Part shown: one piece after another, positions 27,560-37,911 of the stretch
Layout: every line of letters starts with the position of its first letter
Numbering within the stretch: the first letter of the stretch is position 1
Origin: Priapulus caudatus
Taxonomy: Eukaryota > Priapulida > Priapulimorpha > Priapulimorphida > Priapulidae
DNA: 37,911 nucleotides
Assembly (NCBI RefSeq): GCF_000485595.1
Contig: NW_014577606.1
Span: 19,182 to 57,092, forward strand
Direction: 5' to 3'
The notes under the pieces: generated by a model
The model's input: the letters and a program-made list of their open reading frames with translations, nothing else
Databases searched by the model: none
What the model was told of the DNA's origin: nothing
Made by a program: the position numbers and the translations under genes

Positions 27560-28268
27560 CAAGAGCGTATAAAGAAGGAGAGCGTACAACGGTGAAATGC
27601 TGAAACCATGTTGCAGTATTAGTCGAATTAAGAAAATTTTGCCCGTTTTATTTTGACGATTCTTTGCGGTATTATTGATCAGCTGTCCTACCTTGCTAAT
27701 ATAAAACAAACCGCTTGTCCCTACGATGCCCCTACGCTGAGTTAATGAGCGGTGAAAATCTGGTATTTTTGCCGAAAACCGACTCGAGATCCCTGTTTGC
27801 TGCGACCCTCTCTCGCTTTGTGGCCAGTGTGTTGGTTCGGCTGTGTAGCGCCATGGTAGCGCTGACTCATTACGTCAGTACTACAGAGTTTACTACATTC
27901 AGCGTGAGGTGGCCACATGTGGGTGTCATCACTATGACAATCGACAGAAGTCATTCATTCCATTTGATAATCATTGACGGAAACACGCGAGGTTTCCCGA
28001 AGTTATTTCAAAGCGAGAGACAGTCGCAGTCAGCAGGTATCTCGAGTCGGTTTTTGGCGAAAATACCAGATTTTCACCGCTTATTATCTCAGCGTAGGGG
28101 CATCGTAGGGACAAGTGGTTTGTTTTATATTAGCAAGGTAGGGCAGCTAATCAATAATACCGCAAAGAATCGTCAAAATAAAACGGGCAAAGTTTCTTAA
28201 TTTGACTAATACTGCAACATGGTTTCAGCATTTCACCGTTGTACGCTCTCCTTCTTTATACGCTCTTG
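27560..28268. mobile_element. 709-bp foldback element with about 260-bp inverted arms
   Basis: The left arm (27560-27820) begins CAAGAGCGTATAAAGAAGG and the right arm (28009-28268) is its diverged reverse complement, ending CGCTCTTG. The loop is about 188 bp. It is flanked by ATATTTT on both sides (27553-27559 and 28269-28275). Open frames across it are not conserved between the arms. It is a non-autonomous element; the 7-bp duplication does not identify a superfamily by itself. Confidence 0.8.
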
Positions 28269-28275
28269 ATATTTT

Positions 28276-29443
28276 GATTAGCCATGTTCTAATAAACACA
28301 TGTTATTGTTACTACTAATCACTGTATAACTCAAGATACAACATAAACAACATACCTGTAAACAACACTAATAACGTTCAAGTTATACATACAGTATAAC
28401 CACTCTAACATTCCTTCTATAGCAACTTTATGTATATATTGTTAGAATATCTGTTTATATGTGCTGGTTATAACACCTAGCAGATTATATTACACATTTT
28501 ACAAACGCAGACACATATTTATTTTAATGTTATATGTAAATGGAATAAAGATATATGAGGCTTCTACTTTTTATCAATCGATTCAAACTTTGTAATTACT
28601 TAGTTTGAAGACATTGATTGTGTATATACTATTATTTTCACAAAATGCGTTTGTTACATATTGTAATAAACCCAAAATGTCAAGTGTACTCGGAGACAGC
28701 CCAGTTCTAGATTTTATTTGTTGCCTAAGTAAACTCTGTGTGTTTCTATGGCGTATAGTCTACATAGTCATTGGTAACGAAAAGTGCAACGTCTGTGATA
28801 AGAATATGTTTTGCTGTTTCACGTTAGCACAAATAAATATATTTTGATCTAAAAACGAACGTGGTTTTAAAACATTTTTTTTTGCACATTTATTGAAATC
28901 ACGAGTAAAATGTGTAATTTATTAATAATGAAATTTGGTTATACGCGTGTTTTCACGTTTCCTAATGTGTTTAGAAAATAACCGTACTATTTGTCAAATT
29001 GAAATTAACTTCTGTTTGAAAGTCCAATGTAGCAGCAGCATATTAGGTAGTGGTGTGACATTTACTTCATTCAATCTAAGTGATATTTTAGCTGTACGTC
29101 AAAAATTGTTCTTTGACGTCCCTATACAGCAATATAATAAAAACTATAAGGAATCCGTGCAAGTGGTGCAAATTGGCTGAATTTGCAGAAACTCGGTGCG
29201 GCTGCTAAAATGGCTGCATAGGCTCTTATTTGTAGTATTGACTCGACTATACTTGACTTCTAAATGAATATTATGGTAGTCTGAATAGGCGAACGTTTCT
29301 TTATAACAGTTGCTCTGTTGCTAAAGGTAAAATTGTAAAGTTAGTCCCATTCTGTGATTTGATTCAGCAGTAGCCAATAATATCTCCGATTCGTTAACGG
29401 CGCCGTGTGTTATGCAACAGTCCTTACTAGCAGACTCTCTCTT
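28276..29443. other. Intergenic AT-rich stretch
   Basis: Several AATAAA words (28291 and later) but no exon recognised. Nothing else supported. Confidence 0.35.
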
Positions 29444-29925
<482 letters not shown>

Positions 29926-31530
29926 GTGAGAGAGTATGTACGAGTTAGAGATCTTTCCTGACAGATTTAAAATTCTCTAATTTATTTACGGGGGCTATGT
30001 ATCGTATAGGCGACCTGCGATAAATTGCTTCACCACCTGTTCATCAAGGCTATGACATCGGTGCGTCGTAAAGCACAGTTAGCTTGGCTCACGAACATGA
30101 CAGAGACAAGCTGTTTGTCTTATCGAATCATCCCACTAAAGCTGATTAATAATAATTTGTTAATATGTTTTTCATGATCAAATATTCATGACTATATTTA
30201 TTGCAGGCAGTATCACCTATATCCAGCAAACATTTTCTTTCTCAAACAGAAGTAAATAAAGAATCTGTAGCAAGACACGTAACTTAACATCTGCCGGTGG
30301 ACAGAGATACTCTATACATTGAATGACTCAACATAAACATATCACCATGGCACCAAAGCCATGTAAATTAAGCCCGGCCATGACATTATACCACTTTTGC
30401 GCTCGCCGAACTGCACCAAGTACAGTAAGTAAGTGGATTTTATACGATTCAGACCAGGACCTAATGACAAAACTGTTGTTATATTTATGCCTACCTACTA
30501 TTTTACTGAAAGACTTTCTATTTATTATAAATGCATGCGAAATCTAACTGAACCGAATACTGCAATGGAAAGTGGGTATATTATAATCCTTCTCTTTACA
30601 TATATAATAAATAAGAAATGCTCCCGGTCTTATCATTGCGACTGAAAACTGGACGCCATTGGCATTGTAAAAATTGCCATCGACAATTTTTAAAACAAAA
30701 AAACACCATCCCTGAGAATATTGAACCACAAAGTTATATGTGTGGCATTATTTAAACATGCGACTTGAACCTGATGTTAATGCTCAGCCTGGAAACCGGC
30801 GTGCCTTGTCGATGGCACACGTGACGGAAACCTGCCGTAATATATGTTTTTCTATTACAGCATCCGTCCGACAAGCGCATCTCAATATCACTCTTTAGAA
30901 GTATTTGGTAATCACGTGCTGACGTGCCGAACCGTGTGCTATGTTGAAGCGCTATATCATGTGTGTGTACACGCGACACTACTAATCCGCAAAGACTGCA
31001 TGGCGCGCATCTACTGCCAGCACTTACGCACATGCAAAAACTGAAACCACATCCCTTCTGCCAATATATGAGTCTAGCGCATCTTTTGTGGACACGCCAT
31101 GGAAATTGGAATACTGAAGACAAAACTTAATACTAAAACCCCGACGCTTTCGATTTAATTTTTCTTTTGAGTGAAATACCCTGGTATTGGTGGAAGAGTA
31201 TAGGTCTGGCAGCCTAGTATATAGACTTTGAAGTTTTGGTTAAATCTGCAGAAGCAGTGCGTGAATTCTACTAGCTCTTACTTAATTGTTTAAATGTGCT
31301 GTTGAATTGCCTGCGATAAAAACAAAAGATCGCTCGTCCGGTCATGATTATGGTTACCATTAGCATCAACACGGCTGACACTGATGCTCATTCATTCACA
31401 CGGGCACGCGCTATTTGCTGACATATTGCGAGCGTGATGCTGCTTTGTTATTCGTTAATGAGATTTGATTTGAACGCGGGGAAGACTCAGAGAATGATAC
31501 CGCGGATATTGCAAATTGCGTGGGACTGTA
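29926..31530. other. Intergenic stretch without recognised gene
   Basis: AT-rich, with a few moderate open frames (for example - strand 31123-30752 and + strand 30323-30547). None has splice context or a recognisable motif. I see nothing that I can support. Confidence 0.35.
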
Positions 31531-31730
31531 AATGCCCGTGCGTCAGTGCTCGTGCGTGCTTGCGTGCCTGGGTAGTGCGTTCATGTTGCGTAAATATACG
31601 TGTTGTGTCTGTACGCGCGTGCTTGCGCGTGTGCGTGCGTGTGCCCGCGCGTGCGTGGGCGCGTGCGCGCGTATGTGAGTGAGTGAACGAGCGCGTGAGT
31701 GAGTGAGTGAGTGAGTGAGTGAGTGAGTGA
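31531..31730. repeat. GCGT-type array followed by GTGA tetranucleotide repeat
   Basis: Degenerate GTGC/GCGT words to about 31674, then (GTGA)n at 31675-31729, followed by a few CAGTC words. Confidence 0.8.
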
Positions 31731-32145
31731 AGTCACTCAGTCCAGCCAGTCAGCCAGTCAGTCATTCAGTCCCTTGCTTATTAGAGGAGTATTAGTTAAT
31801 CATTACTAGTAATTAGTACGCGCCGGCGCGTGTTTCTCCTACCATACAACTAATATTTATACTAACTAACTATATAAAGCAATAATAAGTTAATTGATGA
31901 TGTCTTATTCCAATGAGCTAAACATCCGTTAATTCAATCTTCATTCATGCTTTAAATCACTATACTGATGACACGACATACGTCCTATATCGCCATCTCC
32001 GTTATTCTACTATATACCATTTATGTTTCCTTTCTATAAATTCCCGTTGGCTTGCTTACATGTGATATTACGACCACCCATCTTCAACGTACAACTTACG
32101 AGAGCATAATTATTTGACTACCTTCCTTGATTGCCCTTGATATAA
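31731..32145. other. Intergenic stretch
   Basis: AT-rich, nothing recognised. Confidence 0.3.
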
Positions 32146-32205
32146 CTCTACCGGTGTAAGCCCTTCGCCTTCTGTAGCGGGAGCGAAGGGCTACACTGGT
32201 AAGAG
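32146..32205. repeat. Stable hairpin, 23-bp stem
   Basis: CTCTACCGGTGTAAGCCCTT... pairs with ...AAGGGCTACACTGGTAAGAG (about two mismatches), with a 14-base loop. GC content is higher than its surroundings. It could be a small foldback element or a structured RNA; there is no evidence of transcription. Confidence 0.55.
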
Positions 32206-32255
32206 CCACTCTTCATAGTGACCACATGCAAATGCTGCAGTGTTACAGCATGAAT

Positions 32256-32440
32256 ATAATCAGGGGTTAATAATGACAAATGCCATATTCATTAAATAAT
32301 AATTATTCATTAATAAAATAATTAATTAATTCATAATTAAACAATATTCATTAAATAATAATGACATATGTCATTAACCCCTGATATAACAGGGGTTAAT
32401 AATGACAAATTTGTCATTATTAACCACTGATATAATTATA
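32256..32440. repeat. Nested palindromes around GGGGTTAATAATGACAAA
   Basis: CAGGGGTTAATAATGACAAA occurs at about 32262 and again at 32390. Its inverse is at about 32366-32385 (ATGTCATTAACCCCTGATAT) and at about 32411. The second pair forms a nearly perfect palindrome centred on AAATTT near 32410. It looks like one MITE and a solo terminal palindrome of the same family. Confidence 0.6.
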
Positions 32441-33912
32441 CGAACACATGGATTGTGTTTGTATATATATATGGTTACAGTTAGTTGCGCCTTTTCAATA
32501 CGTCTGCAACACTGTAGCGGCTAGTGATGAGATTCGACTCAAATGCACAATTCTATAATCGCAGCACACACATCGTCTTTTCGCAATACAAGCTCTCGCG
32601 TGGCACGCCGGCATTTGCTTTTCTTACTGCAGCAACAGCTCTCGTCGTAAAGGTTATCGCATATGTCGTCTGGGTGTATATTTGTTTCGAGCGCCCGCGC
32701 GAAATTGGTAGCATGAATAACAATAAGCTTCTCAGCAGGGATTACGAAAGGGTTCCTGTTGAAAGATTGCTTGTTTATCGTTGCTGTGACACTTCTTGTT
32801 TTTCATTAGCATTGACATTCTCTCTGAGATGGCGCGTACGAAAACAAACTAATCGATCCAATCTATTGACGTTTTATGTTTTTCTGGAATGGAAAACCGA
32901 ATTGGCGTGAATTCGTCGTCTCAAGAAGGTATTTTTTGCTGTATTCGACAGGATGGGCAGCATTGAAAGCAATGTTCTGAGAATTGTCAATTAGAGAATT
33001 GTTCTGAGGATTTGCAAAAAATATCTATCGAATAATATTTATAATATATTTATAACAATATAGGCTCGTATAATATATGTCGTGTCTTCCCATGGTAATT
33101 GCTATGGTAGCATTGTATTTTGGGGAATATTATGATTTATGGGAATATTGAGCGCAGTGTGGCCGTCAATGCGAAATTGATTGCCACCGTTGCACACTGA
33201 GCGCACAATTATTCGTAGTTTTTTACAGCCCGCCCATTCGGTCCTTATCCCAGCTACACCTGTCGTTGGCCGTTAGAACACGATACATTATAGAGCATTA
33301 GACTTGCTTTGTGTAATATCCTGTTACCGTTCACATTTCGCTTATTTCATGTTGTTTATTGGTGTCGATCACTAGTTTTTGCGCGTGCATCATGAGCATA
33401 AGATCCATGAGCAAGTCATGCTGAATCATATTTCATTCAGTAACTACCTGATCGTATGTGAAAATGGACCAACGTAAATAATCGTTACCTGCATATGCTT
33501 TGATCGACAGCCCTGACACAATCATAGCCACACAGTTATTAGTTGGTAGAACCTAAATATGTCCCCCAATCACCCACGGTATAGAATATGCAAAATCATC
33601 TATTATCTATAGAAAACGCAAGAAGCTATATAGTCAAGTATAGGTAGCGACCTGTTGTAAATTCCATCGTCCATTATAACCGTATATGACATGAGAGCAT
33701 TCCTCTTACGAGAACAGTATGTGTATTTTAGATGAATAGCTAACCGGCATTAATTTCCCAATTTATTTGTCTTGATCGAGCTACTTGTTTTGCCGGCATG
33801 CAGGTGCACTTGTTCGAGCATAAGTGTCCCGCACTGCACGCAACCTTCCTCGTTCGCCTCTGCTACTGTAGAACACGATCTAACGATGCCGACAATCACC
33901 ACCAATGAATTT
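32441..33912. other. Intergenic stretch
   Basis: No gene recognised. A 128-codon open frame (32524-32910) has no motif or splice context and is probably chance. Confidence 0.3.
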
Positions 33913-33980
33913 GAATATATAGCATATATTATATAGCAATATATAGCATATATTATATAGCAATATATAGCATATATTAT
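33913..33980. repeat. Tandem repeat, 24-bp unit, nearly three copies
   Basis: Units of the form CAATATATAGCATATATTAT plus ATAG at 33913-33936 (first base G), 33937-33960 and 33961-33980 (partial). Confidence 0.8.
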
Positions 33981-34559
33981 AAGGCGGAAATAAACTGTAC
34001 TTCACCTATCGCAATTGTCTACAGACACCCGCGTATATAGGTTGATGTTTCAAATGAATATGTTATTCCGACGTCCTTTGAAAAAAATTGCCAGTGTTTG
34101 ACCGTCACTTGAGTATAAAAGATAAGCTCTACTCGTTAAAAACACATTAGTTTACCATTAAGCATTAAATCTGCTTACGCTTCGACCAGACCGCTTTTCC
34201 ATTCACACGCCACAACCCACATTGGAAAAGCGCAATCGAACTAGTTCTCATGTAACGAATATCAGATTCGATTAATGTAATAATACGTTATTGTATAACA
34301 CGGCATGGCGTTCTGTGCCAGGCGACGCCGGGATGTTTGACAAGTGAGTTGTTCCACCAGCTCAATGCAACAAACGAAACAACGCTGTTCGCTCCGTGGC
34401 ATTTACAACACACGTCATTCAACCGGTAACCGGATTATTTAAGATTCCGAAGCATTACCCTTCCATTTCACTAAGTCACGAAATTGGAAGTTCACAAGAG
34501 GAAAACGGAGGATTTGTGATGGGTTAATGTCGTGTGGGCAGAGGCCGGTGGTGTTGGTG
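33981..34559. other. Intergenic stretch
   Basis: Nothing recognised. Confidence 0.3.
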
Positions 34560-34990
34560 TATGATAGACTCTTTGCCCACGCGCTGATCCCAAGCTGACT
34601 GAGCCTGGTGGCGTGTGCGTGGGGACGTGGGTCACACGCGCACCTTCTACAATACTACAGATCTATCCGTCGGCTACATATCTTCCGATGGCCGAACTAA
34701 ATCCGTTTCTAATAACGCTGAGCTAATTGGCTCGCGCTGAATTTGTCGCTATGATTGCAAGCCCGACTCATCATCGGCCTGATCACATTGCTGTGACAAA
34801 TGTCCGTCAGGCGTGCGGTACACGGACGAGAGTCGTGTAACACGCGCGCGGCATGGCTCATTGACCGAGGCGCGCAAACTCGTTTGTCCCGTACCCCGTC
34901 CGTTACTCTACCCGTAATACCGCGCCATACCGCGCTTTGGCGCGCGTCGCCACCTTCCTTTGGCATGCGCAATAGTTACATAAGGTCGTT
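34560..34990. other. GC- and CpG-rich island-like stretch with a hairpin
   Basis: Clearly richer in G, C and CpG than its surroundings (for example repeated CGCGC words at 34840-34950). It contains a hairpin at about 34606-34643 (GGTGGCGTGTG pairing with CACACGCGCACC). No open frame with a recognisable product. It might be a promoter-like region of a gene outside the window or the remains of a repeat. Confidence 0.35.
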
Positions 34991-36238
34991 CGGTCGTAAT
35001 CGTGTGAGAAATGAAAACCGTTCGGTATGAAATTGTACTTCGAATCAGATTCATCTCGTTAGCACATGTTTAGCGGGTTTCAACGTCGGCCCTTTGTGTG
35101 ATAACAACTTCCTGTGTTTCTTCTATAGTAGGAAATTGAGAAATAATGTCATTTTCTCTCTGTCTTCTGTTTAACTGGTGGTCGGTCGGCCACAACAAAA
35201 TGGAAGTCGTTACCTTGCAACTAAGAAAAGTACATTTCTCATATACATTTCGCATGTGTTTATATATTGGAAATGATAGCTGAAAATTTAAATCGCGAAC
35301 TCTTATATCTAACTTTATTACAATTTAAAGAGTAAACTGTATTTTCAAGAATTTTCGTCTAATGATATGTAAAGTGTTTTAAATTAGCCGTATTAAGTGT
35401 CAAGCGTTAAGTGTCATAAACCCGCATTGGCCCTATTTATTTCGACGTGTTTTAGTTACGCACAGGGATGTGATAACTAATTTTTAAATCGGGGTTCGAT
35501 ATCTCATATTATTTATTTACATGTAATACAACACTATGTTTGAACTCTCATTACATTAAAGTTGTAATGATGGTACCAATGTAACTCATATACATATAAC
35601 ATAACGCGTTACTTCTTTCTGTTGCACTCACTCAATTGCATTGCACGTCTTCATAGCAGTTGAACAAAAATATGTGGATAACAGGCCAATTGGATTCCAT
35701 TTACATCCTAGATACATACCATGTGATAATCGCATACGGCTATAATCCATAACGCTTAAAGCTTTCACATAATATTAACGCGTGAATTGATTACATGGTC
35801 GCGTAGAGATCCAACTCAACTCAACACGGTGGTTTGCCATGCACCTATATGCTAAATTTTAAGCATATTCATAACAACGTCTACGTACCAAATCGTATTA
35901 AGTCGTTTGACACATCGCTAAGGAATTGACCACAATACATGTGCTTGTATCAAACGAGCTTCCACAGAAAGGTAGAATAATTATTCGAAAGACGCCCTGG
36001 TATCGCAGACGATTCTCCCCGTGATATCATTATAATATTTGAATAGCACCATGAGAAAGCCCGATTTACGCGATGAGAAACTTCGATCGCGTGTATTGAA
36101 TGAACATTATTATAGGTAGTAGATATGGACACTACGAAAAAATAAATGGTCTATTCCAAGTTGAATACGTAATAAGCAGAGTAATGATATTCGTAGTATA
36201 AATGTAAAATGAGAATGACGCGCCTAGCTGTATATGTT

Positions 36239-36239
<1 letters not shown>
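34991..36239. other. Intergenic stretch
   Basis: AT-rich, no feature recognised. Confidence 0.3.

Positions 36240-36240
<1 letters not shown>

Positions 36241-36330
<90 letters not shown>
36241..36330. repeat. AT dinucleotide microsatellite
   Basis: About 80 bases of pure (AT)n, then GTATATATAT. Tyr/Ile open frames here are artefacts. Confidence 0.95.
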
Positions 36331-36331
<1 letters not shown>

Positions 36332-37780
36332 ATCATGTAACGTGTTTTGATATCCAGCAGCAATTTTGTTATCGCATGATCATGAGTTAGTGAAAACACC
36401 TCTTTTTAGTTCGATTAGGTTTAGATGAGAAGACGATCACTCCATGCCCCCCCCCCTAATAAATAGTTTAAGGAATATTCATCAGGTATAACGCTAGACC
36501 ATGCACGGACGCAACAGTTGAAGCGTGTTAAATGCCATCGCATGCTATATATATATAACTGTATAAGCTAATATCGTCCATGCTGACAAGAAAGCAAACT
36601 ACTAACTGTAAAGAGTAGCAGCAGAGAAGCCCTAAAATAAATCAAGCTAATTAATCATTCTTTTTCGTCCTCCATGCATAAAACAACGGCATGAACAAGC
36701 TAAGTTACTTCATATCCCGAAGCAGACGTCAAGCGACACTCAGCATTCTCACTCAGCATATTCAAGTTGCCCGTTTACAAACGCTTCGGGCAGATTGAGA
36801 GCTAGCAATGGATCTTTAAACCTACTTCAGAGTTTAGGGGAAAAACAAACGAGGTAGTGTTGTTTTGAAATGATAATGGCGGCTTAGTAGGTATGTACGA
36901 CTTGCCCGCTATGTTGCCGACTAGGCCTTATTCCACCATGATTATGTTGATCTTTATCGCAGGGTGAAAAGCTGCGAGATGTTTGTAGCTTTACAAACTC
37001 CAAGTGTCAACGGGAGCAATGAAAGATATTAGCAATACCGCATGCGCTTTTGTTTTTTAGAAGCTTACAAGCTGAGGCTGCACGCTGGCAGTGCATGAGC
37101 GATGAGCCCAGGCTTGACGAGCGATTCGCGATACGGGGAGCACATGCGAACATGAAGCAACGCGGTATAAATGCATCGGCAGAGTGTCAGGAACGGTACG
37201 GTCATGAGCTTAAACCAATAACAATTTGTAATTCGTCTTTGATTTCGATTTCAAAGATACTAGAACTAGATCTAGATGCCTTTTATCTTCCATACTATTT
37301 TTACAAGTAAGCATGAACAGATCGGATACTTTGTATTTAGATGGTTCGTAATTGCTGTGATATTTGTAAAAGAGCGAGGAAACCAACATAATTATAGCTG
37401 AAAACAATATTTTTTCGATTGTGGGAGGTTTAGAACAATGTGGACATAATTCTCATTCATATAAACCTTTTGATAATACTTTTTATGAAAACCTGGCGTC
37501 AGCGTTAATCAAATATTCCTACGCAATACATCATAACTATAATTATTAAAAAATCAACTTATTTTGGCATAGGCTTTCCGCATTGAACATAATAGCCGCA
37601 CGTCGTCTAACCAAAAACATAAAATACATGTACTTTTAGTCTGTGATATTCCAGGTGAATTATTCATAATCTATGTCCGCGCAACATAGAGGTTTTTTGT
37701 TGCCTCGATCAAATAACAATAGAGCTGCCAGAATTATTTTTTTACACCAAGCCATCTTTGCTCACACGTAACAGGACAAT
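36331..37780. other. Intergenic stretch
   Basis: No gene established. Bases 37053-37200 are less AT-rich and follow an acceptor-like TTTTGTTTTTTAG, so an isolated exon is conceivable but unproven. Confidence 0.3.
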
Positions 37781-37833
37781 TGCACACACACACACAAGCA
37801 TACGCACACGAACGCGCACACGCTCACGCACAT

Positions 37834-37911
<78 letters not shown>
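37781..37911. repeat. CA microsatellite running to the window end
   Basis: Imperfect CACACA/CGCACA to about 37830, then pure (CA)n to the last base. Confidence 0.95.

Noticed and set aside
27715-28200. 161-codon frame starting MSLRCPYAEL
   Set aside because: Runs through both arms and the loop of the foldback element; an inverted repeat gives matching pseudo-frames on both strands.
30752-31123. 123-codon - strand frame rich in Cys and Arg
   Set aside because: No motif or splice context; likely chance.
32524-32910. 128-codon + strand frame
   Set aside because: No domain, no splice context and no poly(A) signal arrangement; it has hydrophobic patches but nothing beyond chance.

Overview
The window is animal (metazoan) genomic DNA. 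It is AT-rich and dense in short introns, microsatellites and small DNA transposons. One long protein-coding gene is split into 25 GT-AG exons on the + strand. The gene content (NEK9) and repeat styles fit a marine invertebrate, possibly a sponge or another early-branching animal, but the sequence alone does not fix the species.

Layout. Bases 1-7450 are repeat-rich and hold no recognised host gene: a broken PIF/Harbinger transposase (+), a long spliced open exon on the - strand (1411-2246), several MITE-like elements with clean target-site duplications, a hairpin with 9-bp direct repeats, and the decayed integrase end of a Ty3/Gypsy retrotransposon. Bases 7487-26489 hold the main gene. Its 25 exons sum to 4308 nt and read as one open frame of 1435 codons plus stop, with an in-frame stop two codons before the ATG and an AATAAA 61 bases after the stop. 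Its introns carry SINEs, a hAT-type MITE, hairpin-ended repeats and a nested pair of elements (Harbinger-like inside pogo/Tigger-like). Bases 26490-37911 show no convincing gene, except a possible alternative last exon of the main gene (27039-27167). They hold a 709-bp foldback element, a CT microsatellite of several hundred bases, palindromes, an AT microsatellite and a terminal CA microsatellite.

The main gene is a NEK9-type NIMA-related kinase: a Ser/Thr kinase domain (about residues 380-630), RCC1 propeller repeats (about 664-990), a linker with a basic NLS-like stretch and the NEK9-type WLxxEL motif, and a C-terminal coiled coil. The unusual part is the N-terminus. Before the kinase lie a 183-residue Ser/Thr/Asn-rich exon and then, in exons 2-4 (about residues 188-357), a domain that reads like DUF4347. 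I know that family from bacterial surface and adhesin-like proteins, with a caspase-like fold. The His-Gly and Cys positions appear changed to Thr-Gly and Trp, so it would be a catalytically dead (pseudo-protease) module. A DUF4347-like domain fused in frame to NEK9 is the most interesting observation here. It rests on my reading of the translated exons and needs a profile search.
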